Shown here: one piece after another, positions 54,613 to 63,971 of the stretch
How the letters are laid out: each line of letters starts with the position of its first letter
How positions within the stretch are numbered: the first letter of the stretch is position 1
Source: Parasutterella excrementihominis YIT 11859
GTDB taxonomy: Bacteria; Pseudomonadota; Gammaproteobacteria; Burkholderiales; Burkholderiaceae_F
Assembly: GCF_000205025.1 (NCBI RefSeq)
Contig: NZ_GL883679.1
Location: forward strand, 28,968-92,967
DNA length: 64,000 nucleotides
Reading direction: 5' to 3'
Position numbers and translations under genes: made by a program
The notes under the pieces: generated by a model
Told to the model about the DNA's origin: nothing
The model's database searches: none
What the model saw: only the letters and a program-made list of their open reading frames with translations

Positions 54613-56418
54613 ATGGTGTTTGGCGTGTCCGGCAAATTGAAATTTATTCTCGTTTCGGCGTTGTTTGTCGCGCTTGGCGTTCCCCTGGCCGGGAGCCGAA
54701 CGATTGCCGCAGAACATTCCGCAGCAACACCTCCGGTTTCCGCTTCTGCAAAAAATACGACAGAAGAAGCTGCCGTCAAAGAGAGCGAGGGTGCTGCCTC
54801 TGATCCGTCGATCCCCGAGGTCAAGCTGACGAGCCGAATCCTTTTTCAGCTGATCGCCAGCGAAATTGCGCTTCAGAGAGGTCAGGCCGGTGCGGCTTAC
54901 CAAACCTACCTTACGTTAGCTGAAGAAACCGGTGATCCGAGAATAGCCGAGCGCGCAGCTCAAATCGCACTTGCCTCAAACGCTCCGAAAGAATTTCAGA
55001 AAGCAGTTTCCGAGTGGATCAAGCTCTCGCCAGACAACCCAAAAGCTCAGGAAGCTTTTATCGCGAGCGGCATTGTTTCCAACCAACTGGATAAGGTCTC
55101 CGGTACGGCAGCGAGTTTTTTGGCTAAGTCCAAAGACAAAGGCGCTGAAATTATTAAACTCCAGACCCAGCTGGCCTTAATGAAAGACAAGGCTAAGGCT
55201 CTGTCTTTCTTCCGAACGGTTACCGCTAAGTATTCCAAGCTTTATCAAACTCAGCTCGGATTAGCCCGACTGGAGGCCTTAAACGGGAATGTCTCAGCCG
55301 CAGAAAAATATTCCAAGAACGCCTTCAGGACCGTTGAAAACGAAGAGACGGTCTTAACCTACGGAAGCGCACTGCTTCGGACAAATCCAAAAGAAGCTGA
55401 GCAGATCCTGGCCCGCTACCTCAAGAAAAACCCAAAGGCCGTCCGCATCCGTGATGCCTATTCTCAGCTGCTCTTCCAGACCAAAAATTTCGATGCTCTG
55501 AATGTCTTAGAAAAAGAATATAGAGATGACGACCGTTATCTGATCGCGCTTGCCATCAGCTATGTTCAAATTTCTGAAGTCAAGAAAGCAAAAACGATTC
55601 TCGAATCTGTCGTGGAGCGCCTGAAAAATAATCCCGACGATGAAAATCTCTCTCGCGCGTATCTTTTGCTGAGTGATATCGCTGCAGATGAAAAAGAGCT
55701 CCCGAAAGCTCTGGATTACGCATCTAAAGTCAAAGGGAAATTAACGGCCGCCGCTGCGCTCCAAACAGCAAATATTTACTCCCGCGAGTCCAAGTGGGAT
55801 GATGCCCTGAAGGCGCTTGACACGATAAAAGAAGATCAGGAACCGGCTATCGTGGAAGAAGCCGCATTGTTTAAAGCGCGAATCCTTCTGGAAACCAAAG
55901 GAGAAAAAACTGCCTTCGATGCACTGAATGCTTCCCTGATCTCCATGCCTTACTCCAAGGCGCTTCATTACGAAGCGGCCATGCTTGCTGAGCGCTTGGA
56001 TGATATTAAGACGGCAGAGTTCCATTTAAAGAAGGCGATAGAAATCGATCCGGGCTTCGCCAATGCATATAACTCGCTTGGGTACACGCTCTTAGAGCAG
56101 ACCAAACGCATCAAAGAAGCCGAGCGATATATCAATCAGGCTTATCAGCTCGATCCGAGGAATCCCTACATTTTGGATTCCAAAGGCTGGCTGGCCTTTA
56201 AGCAGAAAAAATATATCAAAGCGATTGAATATCTGAACGATGCGCTGAAGCTTCAGAAAGAACTTGATATCTACCTGCACCTTGCTGAGGTTTATTGGAC
56301 ACAAGGCAATAAACGCAAGGCCGCCGATGTTCTGAAAGAAGCCGAGAAGCTTTGGCCCGATGCTGCAGAGCTGAGCGCATTGAAAAAACGCTTAAAGATG
56401 CCAAATGCGCAAAATTAA
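54613..56418 (+). CDS. Tetratricopeptide-repeat protein upstream of lolB
   Basis: This 601-residue exported protein has an N-terminal hydrophobic signal (KFILVSALFVALGVPLAG). An Ala/Ser/Thr-rich linker of about 40 residues follows, then a long alpha-helical array with TPR units. The clearest are the last ones (KAIEIDPGFANAYNSLGYTL, then YQLDPRNPYILDSKGWLAFK). It is the usual gene before lolB-ispE in betaproteobacteria. The function is unproven, perhaps envelope assembly. The start is uncertain because nearby GTG and ATG codons compete. It overlaps lolB by 14 bases. Confidence 0.78.
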   Translation: MVFGVSGKLKFILVSALFVALGVPLAGSRTIAAEHSAATPPVSASAKNTTEEAAVKESEGAASDPSIPEVKLTSRILFQLIASEIALQRGQAGAAYQTYLTLAEETGDPRIAERAAQIALASNAPKEFQKAVSEWIKLSPDNPKAQEAFIASGIVSNQLDKVSGTAASFLAKSKDKGAEIIKLQTQLALMKDKAKALSFFRTVTAKYSKLYQTQLGLARLEALNGNVSAAEKYSKNAFRTVENEETVLTYGSALLRTNPKEAEQILARYLKKNPKAVRIRDAYSQLLFQTKNFDALNVLEKEYRDDDRYLIALAISYVQISEVKKAKTILESVVERLKNNPDDENLSRAYLLLSDIAADEKELPKALDYASKVKGKLTAAAALQTANIYSRESKWDDALKALDTIKEDQEPAIVEEAALFKARILLETKGEKTAFDALNASLISMPYSKALHYEAAMLAERLDDIKTAEFHLKKAIEIDPGFANAYNSLGYTLLEQTKRIKEAERYINQAYQLDPRNPYILDSKGWLAFKQKKYIKAIEYLNDALKLQKELDIYLHLAEVYWTQGNKRKAADVLKEAEKLWPDAAELSALKKRLKMPNAQN

Positions 56419-56908
56419 TTTCTTAGCGCTTCTCTGCTTACTTTTGCTGTGTTCCTGCACGACCCTCGTTCCGCAAAACGCGGAGGTATGGACAGGACGG
56501 TTCTCTGTTGCCTCTAAATCCGGAACCTCAGTCGACAGGCACAGCGGGTCTTTTCGGCTGATCGTTCTGCCAGAGAAAAAAGTCCTGAACATTAACGGAC
56601 CTTTCGGAGCCAAAATTGCCTCCATAGAAGAAACTCCGAACGAATGCGTATTGATTAATTCTGACAATGAAACTTATAAGGCCCCGAATTCTGCTGTCTT
56701 GGTGAACCAGATCATCGGAATCCCTTTAAGTCTCGATCGTTTCCTGGCATGGGTTAAAAACGAAAAGAACACCGGCGACCTGAATTCTCATGACTGGAAG
56801 GTTAGATCCGAAGACAAGGAGGGAGTCCTTCGCATCCGAGCCGAAGGCTACGTGCCCTCGACGGATTCTCAAGTAACGCTGACAATTCTGCCGAGGAAAC
56901 AACCGTGA
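56405..56908 (+). CDS. lolB: Outer-membrane lipoprotein receptor LolB
   Basis: LolB accepts lipoproteins from LolA and inserts them into the outer membrane. The 167 residues begin with a lipoprotein signal ending LLLCSC, with acylated Cys near residue 18. The fold-specific start AEVWTGRFSVASKSGT and the stretch FRLIVLPEKKVLNINGPFG match LolB. It is somewhat short for the family (about 190-200). Position between a TPR gene and ispE strongly supports the call. Confidence 0.85.
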   Translation: MRKINFLALLCLLLLCSCTTLVPQNAEVWTGRFSVASKSGTSVDRHSGSFRLIVLPEKKVLNINGPFGAKIASIEETPNECVLINSDNETYKAPNSAVLVNQIIGIPLSLDRFLAWVKNEKNTGDLNSHDWKVRSEDKEGVLRIRAEGYVPSTDSQVTLTILPRKQP

Positions 56909-57756
56909 AATGCTGCCTGAATCTGCCGGCCCCGGCTAAACTTAATTTGTTTCTGCATGTCATCGGCAGAAAACCAGATGGTATGCACCTGCTGGAGTCT
57001 GTCTTCAGCATGATCGACTTGTGCGATTACCTTGATTTCGAAGTTCTCGATGAGCCTAAAATCATTCGCGAAGGCGACATTAGCTGGGCTTTGGGAAAAG
57101 ATCTCTGCTGCAGAGCGGCAAAGCTTATGCAGCAATTCGCTCCGCACCGTGGGGTCCGGATCACGGTCCGAAAGAACATTCCTGACGGAGCCGGTATGGG
57201 CGGAGGTTCCTCCGACGCAGCCACCTGTCTGATTGCACTGAACAGACTGTGGGATATCAATAAAAAGCGTAACGAACTTTTAAATCTGGCGGTAACGCTT
57301 GGGGCCGACGTTCCCTTTTTTATCTTCGGTCAAACTGCCTTTGCCCAAGGTGTCGGAGAGGTGCTGACTCCCGTCGTTACTGACGATTTCGAGGGGGCGG
57401 TAGTTTTCCCCGGCGCGAGTGTGCCCACGGCGGATGTATTCAAAAGCCCCAATTTGACAAGGGACACGGATTCCATCAGAATTACGAATTCCTCTAGCGC
57501 GGCTTTGCTTCGCCTGCCGATAGATTTCGGGCATAACGATCTCGAACCTGTGGCGGCAGATATCTGCCCTTCAGTGAAAGAGGCGATCGACTGTTTGAAA
57601 CAGTTAGGAAAAGCCCGAATGACCGGCTCAGGTTCAGCAGTGTTTTACGCGGTAAAATCGGGCGCTGAAGTGCGTTTGATTTCTAATCTACCCATAGGTT
57701 GGAGACAATGGGCATTCAGGAGTCTTAAGTTTCACCCGCTTTATGATTGGGCGTGA
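56905..57756 (+). CDS. ispE: 4-diphosphocytidyl-2-C-methyl-D-erythritol kinase
   Basis: IspE phosphorylates CDP-ME in the non-mevalonate isoprenoid pathway. The 283 residues belong to the GHMP kinases. The start LPAPAKLNLFLHVIGRKPDG and the ATP loop PDGAGMGGGSSDAATC are typical, and GADVPFFIFG and RMTGSGSAVF are the other two motifs. The start codon is GTG (56905), overlapping the lolB stop as GTGA, with GAGGAAA upstream. Confidence 0.94.
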   Translation: MKCCLNLPAPAKLNLFLHVIGRKPDGMHLLESVFSMIDLCDYLDFEVLDEPKIIREGDISWALGKDLCCRAAKLMQQFAPHRGVRITVRKNIPDGAGMGGGSSDAATCLIALNRLWDINKKRNELLNLAVTLGADVPFFIFGQTAFAQGVGEVLTPVVTDDFEGAVVFPGASVPTADVFKSPNLTRDTDSIRITNSSSAALLRLPIDFGHNDLEPVAADICPSVKEAIDCLKQLGKARMTGSGSAVFYAVKSGAEVRLISNLPIGWRQWAFRSLKFHPLYDWA

Positions 57757-57774
57757 TTTAAGTCTGCTGTACGT

Positions 57775-57850
57775 AGGGGAGTAGCCAAGTGGTTAAGGCA
57801 CCGGGTTTTGATCCCGGCACGCGAAGGTTCGACTCCTTCCTCCCCTGCCA
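57775..57850 (+). tRNA. tRNA-Gln (anticodon TTG)
   Basis: A cloverleaf can be folded. The acceptor arm is AGGGGAG/CTCCCCT, and the anticodon stem CCGGG/CCCGG surrounds a TTTTGAT loop with anticodon TTG. The T arm contains GGTTCGACTCC, and discriminator G precedes an encoded CCA. It lies between ispE and prs, the usual betaproteobacterial place. The reading of the acceptor end is by eye. Confidence 0.95.
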
Positions 57851-57857
57851 ATTTTCG

Positions 57858-57883
57858 GACGAGCTTCTCGTCTTTTATTTTTG
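57858..57883 (+). terminator. Terminator after tRNA-Gln
   Basis: GACGAG/CTCGTC with a CTT loop (57858-57872) is followed by TTTTATTTTT. It may act as an attenuator limiting read-through into prs. Confidence 0.8.
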
Positions 57884-57914
57884 CGTTTTTTCACTCAGTT
57901 GATCGAGCACAATC

Positions 57915-58874
57915 ATGGTCCAAATGGTTCCAGACAGCCTGATGGTCTTTTCAGGCAACGCTAACCCGAAATTAGCACAAGCTGTAGTTCAACACCTTAA
58001 TATTCCTCTTGGCCGTGCAACGGTCAGCCGCTTCTCTGACGGAGAAGTTCAAGTCGAATTAAATGAAAATGTTCGCGGCCGCGATGTTTTCATCATCCAA
58101 CCAACCTGCCAGCCGACAAATGACAATTTGATGGAATTGGTCATTATGGTTGACGCGCTTCGGAGAGCCTCTGCTGCTCGTATTACTGCAGTTATTCCCT
58201 ACTATGGCTATGCACGTCAGGACAGACGTCCTCGCTCTACTCGTGTAGCCATCAGTGCGAAGGTTGTTGCCAATATGCTTCAGGCTGCCGGTATCGACCG
58301 CGTTCTGACAATGGACCTTCATGCTGACCAGATCCAAGGTTTCTTTGATGTTCCTGTCGACAATATTTATGCCAGCCCAATCCTTTTAGGTGATTTGTGG
58401 AAGCATAACTATTCCGATCTGGTTGTTGTATCTCCTGACGTCGGCGGCGTTGTTCGCGCCCGTGCCGTCGCTAAGCGCATGGAATGCGATCTCGCCATTA
58501 TCGACAAACGCCGCCCCAGAGCTAACGTTTCCGAAGTTATGAATATCATCGGAGAAATCGAAGGACGCACCTGCGTAATCGTCGATGACATCGTTGATAC
58601 AGCAGGAACACTTTGCCATGCTGCAGATGCCCTTAAGGCCCGCGGCGCCAAGAGAGTGCTTGCCTACGCAACGCACCCTGTTTTCTCCGGCAACGCCGTA
58701 GAAAAAATTACAAATTCTGCTCTCGATGAAGTGGTTGTTACTGATACAATTCCGCTTCGTCAAGATGCACTTGACTGCCCGAAGATCAGACAGTTGTCCT
58801 GCTCTTCTCTTCTGGGCGAAACAATTTCTCGCATTGCTTGCGAGTCCTCGGTAAGCAGCTTGTTTGCCGAATAG
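57915..58874 (+). CDS. prs: Ribose-phosphate pyrophosphokinase
   Basis: Prs makes PRPP from ribose 5-phosphate and ATP for purine, pyrimidine, His, Trp and NAD synthesis. The 319 residues are highly conserved. The flexible loop includes [18 protein letters not shown], the metal and active-site region is [20 protein letters not shown], and the PRPP loop is [15 protein letters not shown]. Codon use is that of a strongly expressed gene. An ATG three codons later is possible as a start. Confidence 0.97.
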   Translation: MVQMVPDSLMVFSGNANPKLAQAVVQHLNIPLGRATVSRFSDGEVQVELNENVRGRDVFIIQPTCQPTNDNLMELVIMVDALRRASAARITAVIPYYGYARQDRRPRSTRVAISAKVVANMLQAAGIDRVLTMDLHADQIQGFFDVPVDNIYASPILLGDLWKHNYSDLVVVSPDVGGVVRARAVAKRMECDLAIIDKRRPRANVSEVMNIIGEIEGRTCVIVDDIVDTAGTLCHAADALKARGAKRVLAYATHPVFSGNAVEKITNSALDEVVVTDTIPLRQDALDCPKIRQLSCSSLLGETISRIACESSVSSLFAE

Positions 58875-58882
58875 GTACCCCA

Positions 58883-58906
58883 CTGTCGGCTGGTCGCGGC
58901 TGACAG
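58883..58906 (+). other. Strong hairpin between prs and rplY
   Basis: A 10-bp stem (two G-T pairs) with a 4-base loop spans 58883-58906, followed by TTCTATTTTT and then the rplY ribosome site GGAG. It could be a partial terminator or attenuator ahead of rplY. Confidence 0.6.
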
Positions 58907-58929
58907 TTCTATTTTTGGAGTTTATTTAA

Positions 58930-59583
58930 ATGAAATTCACTGCTGTCACACGTAAAGCGCAAGGTACGGGTGCGAGCCGCCGCCTTCGCCGTGCGGAAAA
59001 GCTTCCTGGCATCGTCTACGGTGGTAAGGTTGCTGCTACCCCTATCGAACTTGATCACAACGAAATTTTCCACGCTCTCCGCAAGGAAAAATTCCATGCT
59101 TCCATTCTTGAAATGGTTCTTGATGGCAAGTCCGAACGTGTCCTGCTTCGTTCTTTCCAAATGCATCCGTACAAACCACAGGTTCTGCACATCGATTTCC
59201 AGCGTATTTCCGCCGATGAACAGATCCGCATGAATGTGCCTCTGCATTTCGTCGGTGAAGAAAAATCTCCGGCTATTACAATTGATAAGACTAACGTTAA
59301 CCACGCTCTCACAGAGCTTCTGGTTTCCTGCTTGCCTGATCAGTTGCCTGAATTCATCACAGTCGATCTTTCCGGCCTTACTGTTGATAAACCTGTTCAC
59401 GTTTCCGACCTCGTTCTTCCGGAAGGTGTCACACCTGTCCTGAAGCCTGAGGAAGATCCGACAGTTGCTTCCGCTGTTGTCGTTGCTGAAGAAAGCATCG
59501 CTGACGAAGCTCCTGCCGTTCCGGCTGACGCCGTTCCTGCTACAGCAGAAAAATCCGCTGAGGAAGGCGCAGAAAAGGCTTAA
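58930..59583 (+). CDS. rplY: 50S ribosomal protein L25 / general stress protein Ctc
   Basis: L25 binds 5S rRNA. The 217 residues form the long Ctc type: an N-terminal L25 domain (GTGASRRLRRAEKLPGIVYG, SFQMHPYKPQVLHIDFQRI), a C-terminal TL5-like beta domain, and an Ala/Glu-rich acidic tail from about 185. GGAG with 9-base spacing precedes the ATG. It follows prs, a conserved pair. Confidence 0.95.
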   Translation: MKFTAVTRKAQGTGASRRLRRAEKLPGIVYGGKVAATPIELDHNEIFHALRKEKFHASILEMVLDGKSERVLLRSFQMHPYKPQVLHIDFQRISADEQIRMNVPLHFVGEEKSPAITIDKTNVNHALTELLVSCLPDQLPEFITVDLSGLTVDKPVHVSDLVLPEGVTPVLKPEEDPTVASAVVVAEESIADEAPAVPADAVPATAEKSAEEGAEKA

Positions 59584-59611
59584 TTTAATAAGCTTTAGGT
59601 TGCTCAAAATG

Positions 59612-59643
59612 TACGCCGCAGAGATCTGCGGCGTATTTTTTTA
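59612..59643 (+). terminator. Terminator after rplY
   Basis: TACGCCGCAG pairs with CTGCGGCGTA across a short loop (59612-59635) and is followed by a run of seven T interrupted by one A. Confidence 0.88.
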
Positions 59644-59690
59644 TCCATAATGTGCAATCACTTAATAATGCGCAAGTTCGGAGTAAATAA

Positions 59691-61451
59691 TTGTCCGCCA
59701 ATCCTTTTTTAGAGTTAGGGCTCTCAGAAAAGCTTGTTAATTCCCTTTCTTCTTTAGGTTTTGAAGAACCGACACCCATTCAGACGAAAGCCATCCCGGT
59801 CCTTTTAGAAGGAAGAGATGTTCTGGGTCAGGCTGCCACAGGTACAGGAAAAACGGCTGCCTTTTCTCTTCCGCTGATTCAACGCTACTGTTTGGATACC
59901 GAACCCGGAAAACCTCAGGTGCTGATTCTCACACCTACCCGAGAACTTTGTATTCAAGTTTCAGAAGCTATCAATAGCTTTGCCAGAAGCTCAGGCGTTT
60001 ACGTTTTGCCGGTGTACGGCGGACAAGATTACTCTCGCCAAATCAAAGCTCTTTCCAGAGGTGTTCAGATCGTTGTAGCAACACCTGGCAGAGCTCTTGA
60101 CCATATCCGGCGAGGAACACTTAACCTGACTGAAATTAAAGCGGTCGTGCTGGACGAAGCCGACGAAATGCTGGATATGGGATTTGCGGAAGATCTGGAA
60201 GCGATCTTTGCAGCTCTTCCGGAAAAACGTCAGACCGCACTTTTCTCAGCCACCTTGCCGCCGAAAATCGCAAAGATTGCCGAAAACCATTTGCATGATG
60301 CCTTCCATATCCTCATTCCGAAAGAAAAAGTTCCGGAAGGAGAACAGCCGAAGGTTAAACAGTCTGCCTACATCGTCGGACGAAATCACAAAACCGCTGC
60401 ATTGGGCAGAATTTTGGATATTGAAAGTCCTCGACTTGCCATTGTTTTCGCACGTACACGAAACGAAGTCGATGAGCTTGCTGAATCCCTCCGCGGCAGA
60501 GGCTACAGCGTTGAGCCTCTCCATGGCGGCTTAGACCAGGCACAGCGCGACCGCGTGATGAAACGCGCAAGAGCAGAACAGGTTGACGTTATCGTCGCAA
60601 CCGACGTCGCTGCACGAGGAATTGACATTGATCACCTGACTCATGTTATTAATTTCGGCATTCCGTCTTCTGCTGAAACTTACGTCCACCGTATCGGTAG
60701 AACCGGACGCGCAGGAAGAGAAGGCACTGCGATTACGATTTTGGAACCTCGCGAAAGCCGTTTGCTCAAGAACATTGAACGCTTAACAAAGAGAAAAATT
60801 ACTTTACTGTCCGTTCCGACTGCTACCGACGTACACGCAAAGAGACTGGATCTTACAAGAAGTTCCATCCACGAAATTCTGGTTAATGAGTCCGACTTAG
60901 GCAAGTATCGCTCTGTCGTTGAAAACCTCGCAGACGAATTTGATATCCTCGACGTGGCCGCTGCAGCCGTGAAATTTGCGAATGAAGCAAATTGGAAGGA
61001 TGTATCCGAAATCGAACTTCCTGATGATCTTTCTTGGAAGAAAGCGCCTCGAGAAGACCGACGCGACAGAGGTGAAAGAGGCGAACGTACGCGCAAAGAG
61101 AGAGGTCCACGCGAGCTCTCTCAAGGTATGGTGCGTCTTTTCATCGGAGCCGGTCGTGATGCCGGAGTCCGTCCTCAGGACCTTGTCGGCGCGATCGCTA
61201 ATGAAGCCGGAATACCTTCTAAGTTGATCGGTTCAATTGATATTGCAGACAGATTCTCGCTTGTTGAAGTTGATGAGAATGTCGCTCAGGATGTTATTTA
61301 CGCTCTGAGGGATGCCTTCATCAAAGGACGCCAGTGCGTAGTAAGATACGACCGGGAAGGCTCTCCGAAATCCTATCCGAGTAAAAAGGAAGGAAAAGAT
61401 TCTGAGAAACCTTCACGCAAAGGCAAAGGGAACAAGAAAGCATACAAATGA
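59691..61451 (+). CDS. DEAD-box ATP-dependent RNA helicase
   Basis: This cold-shock or ribosome-assembly type helicase has 586 residues. The RecA-like core shows the Q motif (TPIQTKAIPVLL), motif I AATGTGKTAAF, Ia PTRELCIQV, II VLDEADEML, III SATLP and VI HRIGRTGRAGREG. The C-terminus has an arginine-rich region near 460-475 and a DbpA-like RNA-binding domain (MVRLFIGAGRDAGVRPQDLV), pointing to the DeaD/CsdA group, then a Lys-rich tail. The start is TTG (59691), supported by GGAG 7 bases upstream. It overlaps pth by 4 bases. Confidence 0.9.
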   Translation: MSANPFLELGLSEKLVNSLSSLGFEEPTPIQTKAIPVLLEGRDVLGQAATGTGKTAAFSLPLIQRYCLDTEPGKPQVLILTPTRELCIQVSEAINSFARSSGVYVLPVYGGQDYSRQIKALSRGVQIVVATPGRALDHIRRGTLNLTEIKAVVLDEADEMLDMGFAEDLEAIFAALPEKRQTALFSATLPPKIAKIAENHLHDAFHILIPKEKVPEGEQPKVKQSAYIVGRNHKTAALGRILDIESPRLAIVFARTRNEVDELAESLRGRGYSVEPLHGGLDQAQRDRVMKRARAEQVDVIVATDVAARGIDIDHLTHVINFGIPSSAETYVHRIGRTGRAGREGTAITILEPRESRLLKNIERLTKRKITLLSVPTATDVHAKRLDLTRSSIHEILVNESDLGKYRSVVENLADEFDILDVAAAAVKFANEANWKDVSEIELPDDLSWKKAPREDRRDRGERGERTRKERGPRELSQGMVRLFIGAGRDAGVRPQDLVGAIANEAGIPSKLIGSIDIADRFSLVEVDENVAQDVIYALRDAFIKGRQCVVRYDREGSPKSYPSKKEGKDSEKPSRKGKGNKKAYK

Positions 61452-62053
61452 GCAATACAAGTATCCGTCTGATTGTCGGGCTGGGGAATATCGGAGACGC
61501 CTATAAAGGCACAAGACATAATGCAGGATTTCATTTTGTTGATGAAGTTGCTAATGAGTACGGGGCACGATTTCAGGCGGATCGGAAATTTTTTGGTGAT
61601 GTTGCAAAGGCTAGGATCGGAGGGGTGGAAGTCATCCTTCTAAAACCCTCCACCCTGATGAATTTATCAGGGAAAGCAGTTGCGGCTGTCAGCGCTTTTT
61701 ACAAAATAACTCCTTCGGAAATCCTTGTCGCGCATGACGAGCTTGATCTCCTCCCGGGAACGGCCAGATTAAAAATCGGCGGAGGCTCTGCAGGACACAA
61801 CGGTCTCAAAAGTATTGTTTCCTGCCTCGGCAGCTCCGACTTTGTTCGTCTAAGAATCGGTATCGGCCACCCGCGGGACAGGCAGCTTCAAATTCCTGTT
61901 GCTGACTATGTTTTATCTCGTCCCCCGAAAGAAGATCAGGAACTTATCTCTTCAGCAATCAAAAAGGCCTTGAGCTGCATAGATGAAATTGTTGAGGGAG
62001 ATTTTTCCCGTGCTATGTCAATTCTTAATGAAAAAAACGATCCTCGTAAGTAG
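61448..62053 (+). CDS. pth: Peptidyl-tRNA hydrolase
   Basis: Pth frees tRNA from prematurely released peptidyl-tRNA. The 201 residues contain the catalytic His in TRHNAGFHFVDEVA, the Asn in LMNLSGKAV, and the Asp in AHDELDLLPG, followed by GGGSAGHNGLKSI. Its ATG overlaps the helicase stop by 4 bases and its end overlaps the DUF523 gene by 26. The usual order rplY-pth-ychF is kept but with the helicase and DUF523 gene inserted. Confidence 0.96.
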   Translation: MSNTSIRLIVGLGNIGDAYKGTRHNAGFHFVDEVANEYGARFQADRKFFGDVAKARIGGVEVILLKPSTLMNLSGKAVAAVSAFYKITPSEILVAHDELDLLPGTARLKIGGGSAGHNGLKSIVSCLGSSDFVRLRIGIGHPRDRQLQIPVADYVLSRPPKEDQELISSAIKKALSCIDEIVEGDFSRAMSILNEKNDPRK

Positions 62054-62486
62054 CTGCCTTTTGGGCTGCAAGGTACGTTACGACAAAACTTCAAAACCTT
62101 TGCCAAAAGAGCAGCTTATAGCCCTTGAAGAAAAATTTAATCTCGTCGGAGTCTGCCCGGAAGTTTTGGGCGGTCTCCCTTGTCCCCGCCAACCGGCTGA
62201 AATTTCAAGAGATCGCGAAGTCTTAACGCAAAGCGGACAGGTTCTTTCAACTTTTTTCTTAAAAGGAGCCCACGAGGCTCTGAATATCTGCAAGAATTAC
62301 GGCATCCAACTTGCTGTTTTAAAGTCTAAAAGTCCGTCTTGCGGATTTGGAAAAATCTACGACGGAACGTTTTCCGGTTGCTTAATTAACGGAAACGGAA
62401 TCACTTCCGATTTACTGCTTAAAAACGGCGTTAAAGTCATTAATGAGTCAGAACTTGATGCGTGGCTCAAAACTGTAAAGGAATAA
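62028..62486 (+). CDS. DUF523 family protein
   Basis: This 152-residue cytosolic protein of unknown function has the DUF523 hallmarks: [17 protein letters not shown] at the start, [17 protein letters not shown] near residue 42 and [16 protein letters not shown] near 93. The conserved Cys residues suggest metal or thiol chemistry (inference). The ATG at 62028 fits the family start and lies inside the end of pth; the frame extends back to 61983. It ends 2 bases before ychF. Confidence 0.85.
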   Translation: MKKTILVSSCLLGCKVRYDKTSKPLPKEQLIALEEKFNLVGVCPEVLGGLPCPRQPAEISRDREVLTQSGQVLSTFFLKGAHEALNICKNYGIQLAVLKSKSPSCGFGKIYDGTFSGCLINGNGITSDLLLKNGVKVINESELDAWLKTVKE

Positions 62487-62488
62487 AG

Positions 62489-63583
62489 ATGGGTTTGAAA
62501 TGCGGAATCGTAGGCTTACCTAACGTTGGTAAGTCCACATTATTCAACGCGTTAACAAAAGCTGGAATTGCGGCAGAGAATTATCCTTTCTGCACGATTG
62601 AGCCTAATGTCGGTATTGTTGAAGTACCTGACCCTCGTTTAGCAAAGTTAGCTGAAATTGTTTCTCCGCAAAGAATTGTCCCGGCAACGGTCGAATTCGT
62701 AGACATTGCAGGTTTAGTTGCAGGTGCAAGCAAAGGCGAAGGCCTCGGAAACCAGTTCCTGGCCAATATTCGTGAATGCGATGCTATTGCTCACATCGTT
62801 CGCTGTTTCAATGACGATAATATCGTCCACGTCGCAGGCCACGTCGCCCCTCTCGAAGACATCTCTGTAATCAACATGGAGCTTGCCTTAGCTGACCTTG
62901 CTTCTGTGGATAAGCAGCTGAATAAATACACTAAGCAGGCTCGTTCCGGCGGTGACAAAGAGGCTCTGAAACTCGTCACTGTTTTAGAAAAGATTCGTCC
63001 TGCCCTCAATGAAGGAAAACCGGCAAGAAGCGTGGACCTCTCTAAAGACGAGAAAGCTGTCATCAAGCAGCTGTGTCTCTTGACGATGAAACCGGTCATG
63101 TATGTTGCCAATGTAGAAGAGGACGGCTTTGAGAATAATGCCCTTCTTGAAGAAGTTAAAGCAGTCGGTGTAGAGGAAAAAGCTCCTGTGGTTGCTGTAT
63201 GCGCCAAGATTGAGGCAGAAATTTCCGATCTTCCGGATGAAGAAAAACAAATTTTCCTTGAAGATATCGGTATGCACGAGCCTGGTCTGAATCGTGTCAT
63301 ACGAGCCGCTTATCAGCTTCTCGGACTGGAGACATACTTCACTGCCGGCGTTAAAGAAGTAAGAGCTTGGACGATCCATAAAGGCGATTTAGCACCGCAG
63401 GCTGCAGGCGTCATTCACACGGACTTCGAAAGAGGTTTCATCCGCGCTCAAACCATCAGTTACGATGATTTCGTACAGTACAAAGGTGAGGCAGGCGCCA
63501 AAGAAGCCGGAAAACTCCGCGTAGAAGGTAAGGATTACGTTGTTCAGGATGGCGACATCATGAACTTCTTATTCAACGTTTAA
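62489..63583 (+). CDS. ychF: Redox-regulated ATPase YchF (Obg-like)
   Basis: YchF is an Obg-family P-loop protein that prefers ATP and binds ribosomes. From the ATG at 62489 (AAAGGA upstream) it has 364 residues, the family length. The motifs are [18 protein letters not shown] (G1), [20 protein letters not shown] (G3), and a C-terminal TGS domain ([14 protein letters not shown] onward) ending NFLFNV. It follows the DUF523 gene by 2 bases. Confidence 0.96.
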   Translation: MGLKCGIVGLPNVGKSTLFNALTKAGIAAENYPFCTIEPNVGIVEVPDPRLAKLAEIVSPQRIVPATVEFVDIAGLVAGASKGEGLGNQFLANIRECDAIAHIVRCFNDDNIVHVAGHVAPLEDISVINMELALADLASVDKQLNKYTKQARSGGDKEALKLVTVLEKIRPALNEGKPARSVDLSKDEKAVIKQLCLLTMKPVMYVANVEEDGFENNALLEEVKAVGVEEKAPVVAVCAKIEAEISDLPDEEKQIFLEDIGMHEPGLNRVIRAAYQLLGLETYFTAGVKEVRAWTIHKGDLAPQAAGVIHTDFERGFIRAQTISYDDFVQYKGEAGAKEAGKLRVEGKDYVVQDGDIMNFLFNV

Positions 63584-63584
63584 T

Positions 63585-63965
63585 ATGGCCCTCACGAGCA
63601 CTAAACAAAGACAGGAAATCGGCAATCGCCTCAAAGAGGAACGAGAGCGGCTGGGCTACAGCGAGATTCAAATTGCCCAGCTCCTCGGAATTCCTATTGA
63701 CGCTTATATTCGATTTGAGGAAGGGTTAGCTGATCCCGGAATTTACCGTATGCCTCGTTTGTCTTCCATTGGCTTTGATGTTCTTTACATCATCACGGAG
63801 GAGAGGCATATTCCCGGATTAGAAGAAGATCTGCTTCTTCAGAAATTCCGCTCTCTTTCTCTAAAAGGAAAGGTTTCCGTATTCAATACCATCGACGCTC
63901 TTGAAAGATTGGCGCCAAACCTAAAGAGAAAGATTCGCAGTGTGAAGCGCTCAAAAACTGATTAA
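63585..63965 (+). CDS. XRE-family helix-turn-helix protein
   Basis: This 126-residue protein has an N-terminal XRE/Cro-like helix-turn-helix at about residues 9-50 (RLKEERERLGYSEIQIAQLL, then DAYIRFEEG). A basic helical C-terminus ends RKIRSVKRSKTD. It starts one base after the ychF stop, so it is probably read with ychF. The regulatory target is unknown. Immediately after its stop the sequence looks like an insertion-sequence end. Confidence 0.75.
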   Translation: MALTSTKQRQEIGNRLKEERERLGYSEIQIAQLLGIPIDAYIRFEEGLADPGIYRMPRLSSIGFDVLYIITEERHIPGLEEDLLLQKFRSLSLKGKVSVFNTIDALERLAPNLKRKIRSVKRSKTD

Positions 63966-63971
63966 CTCAAA

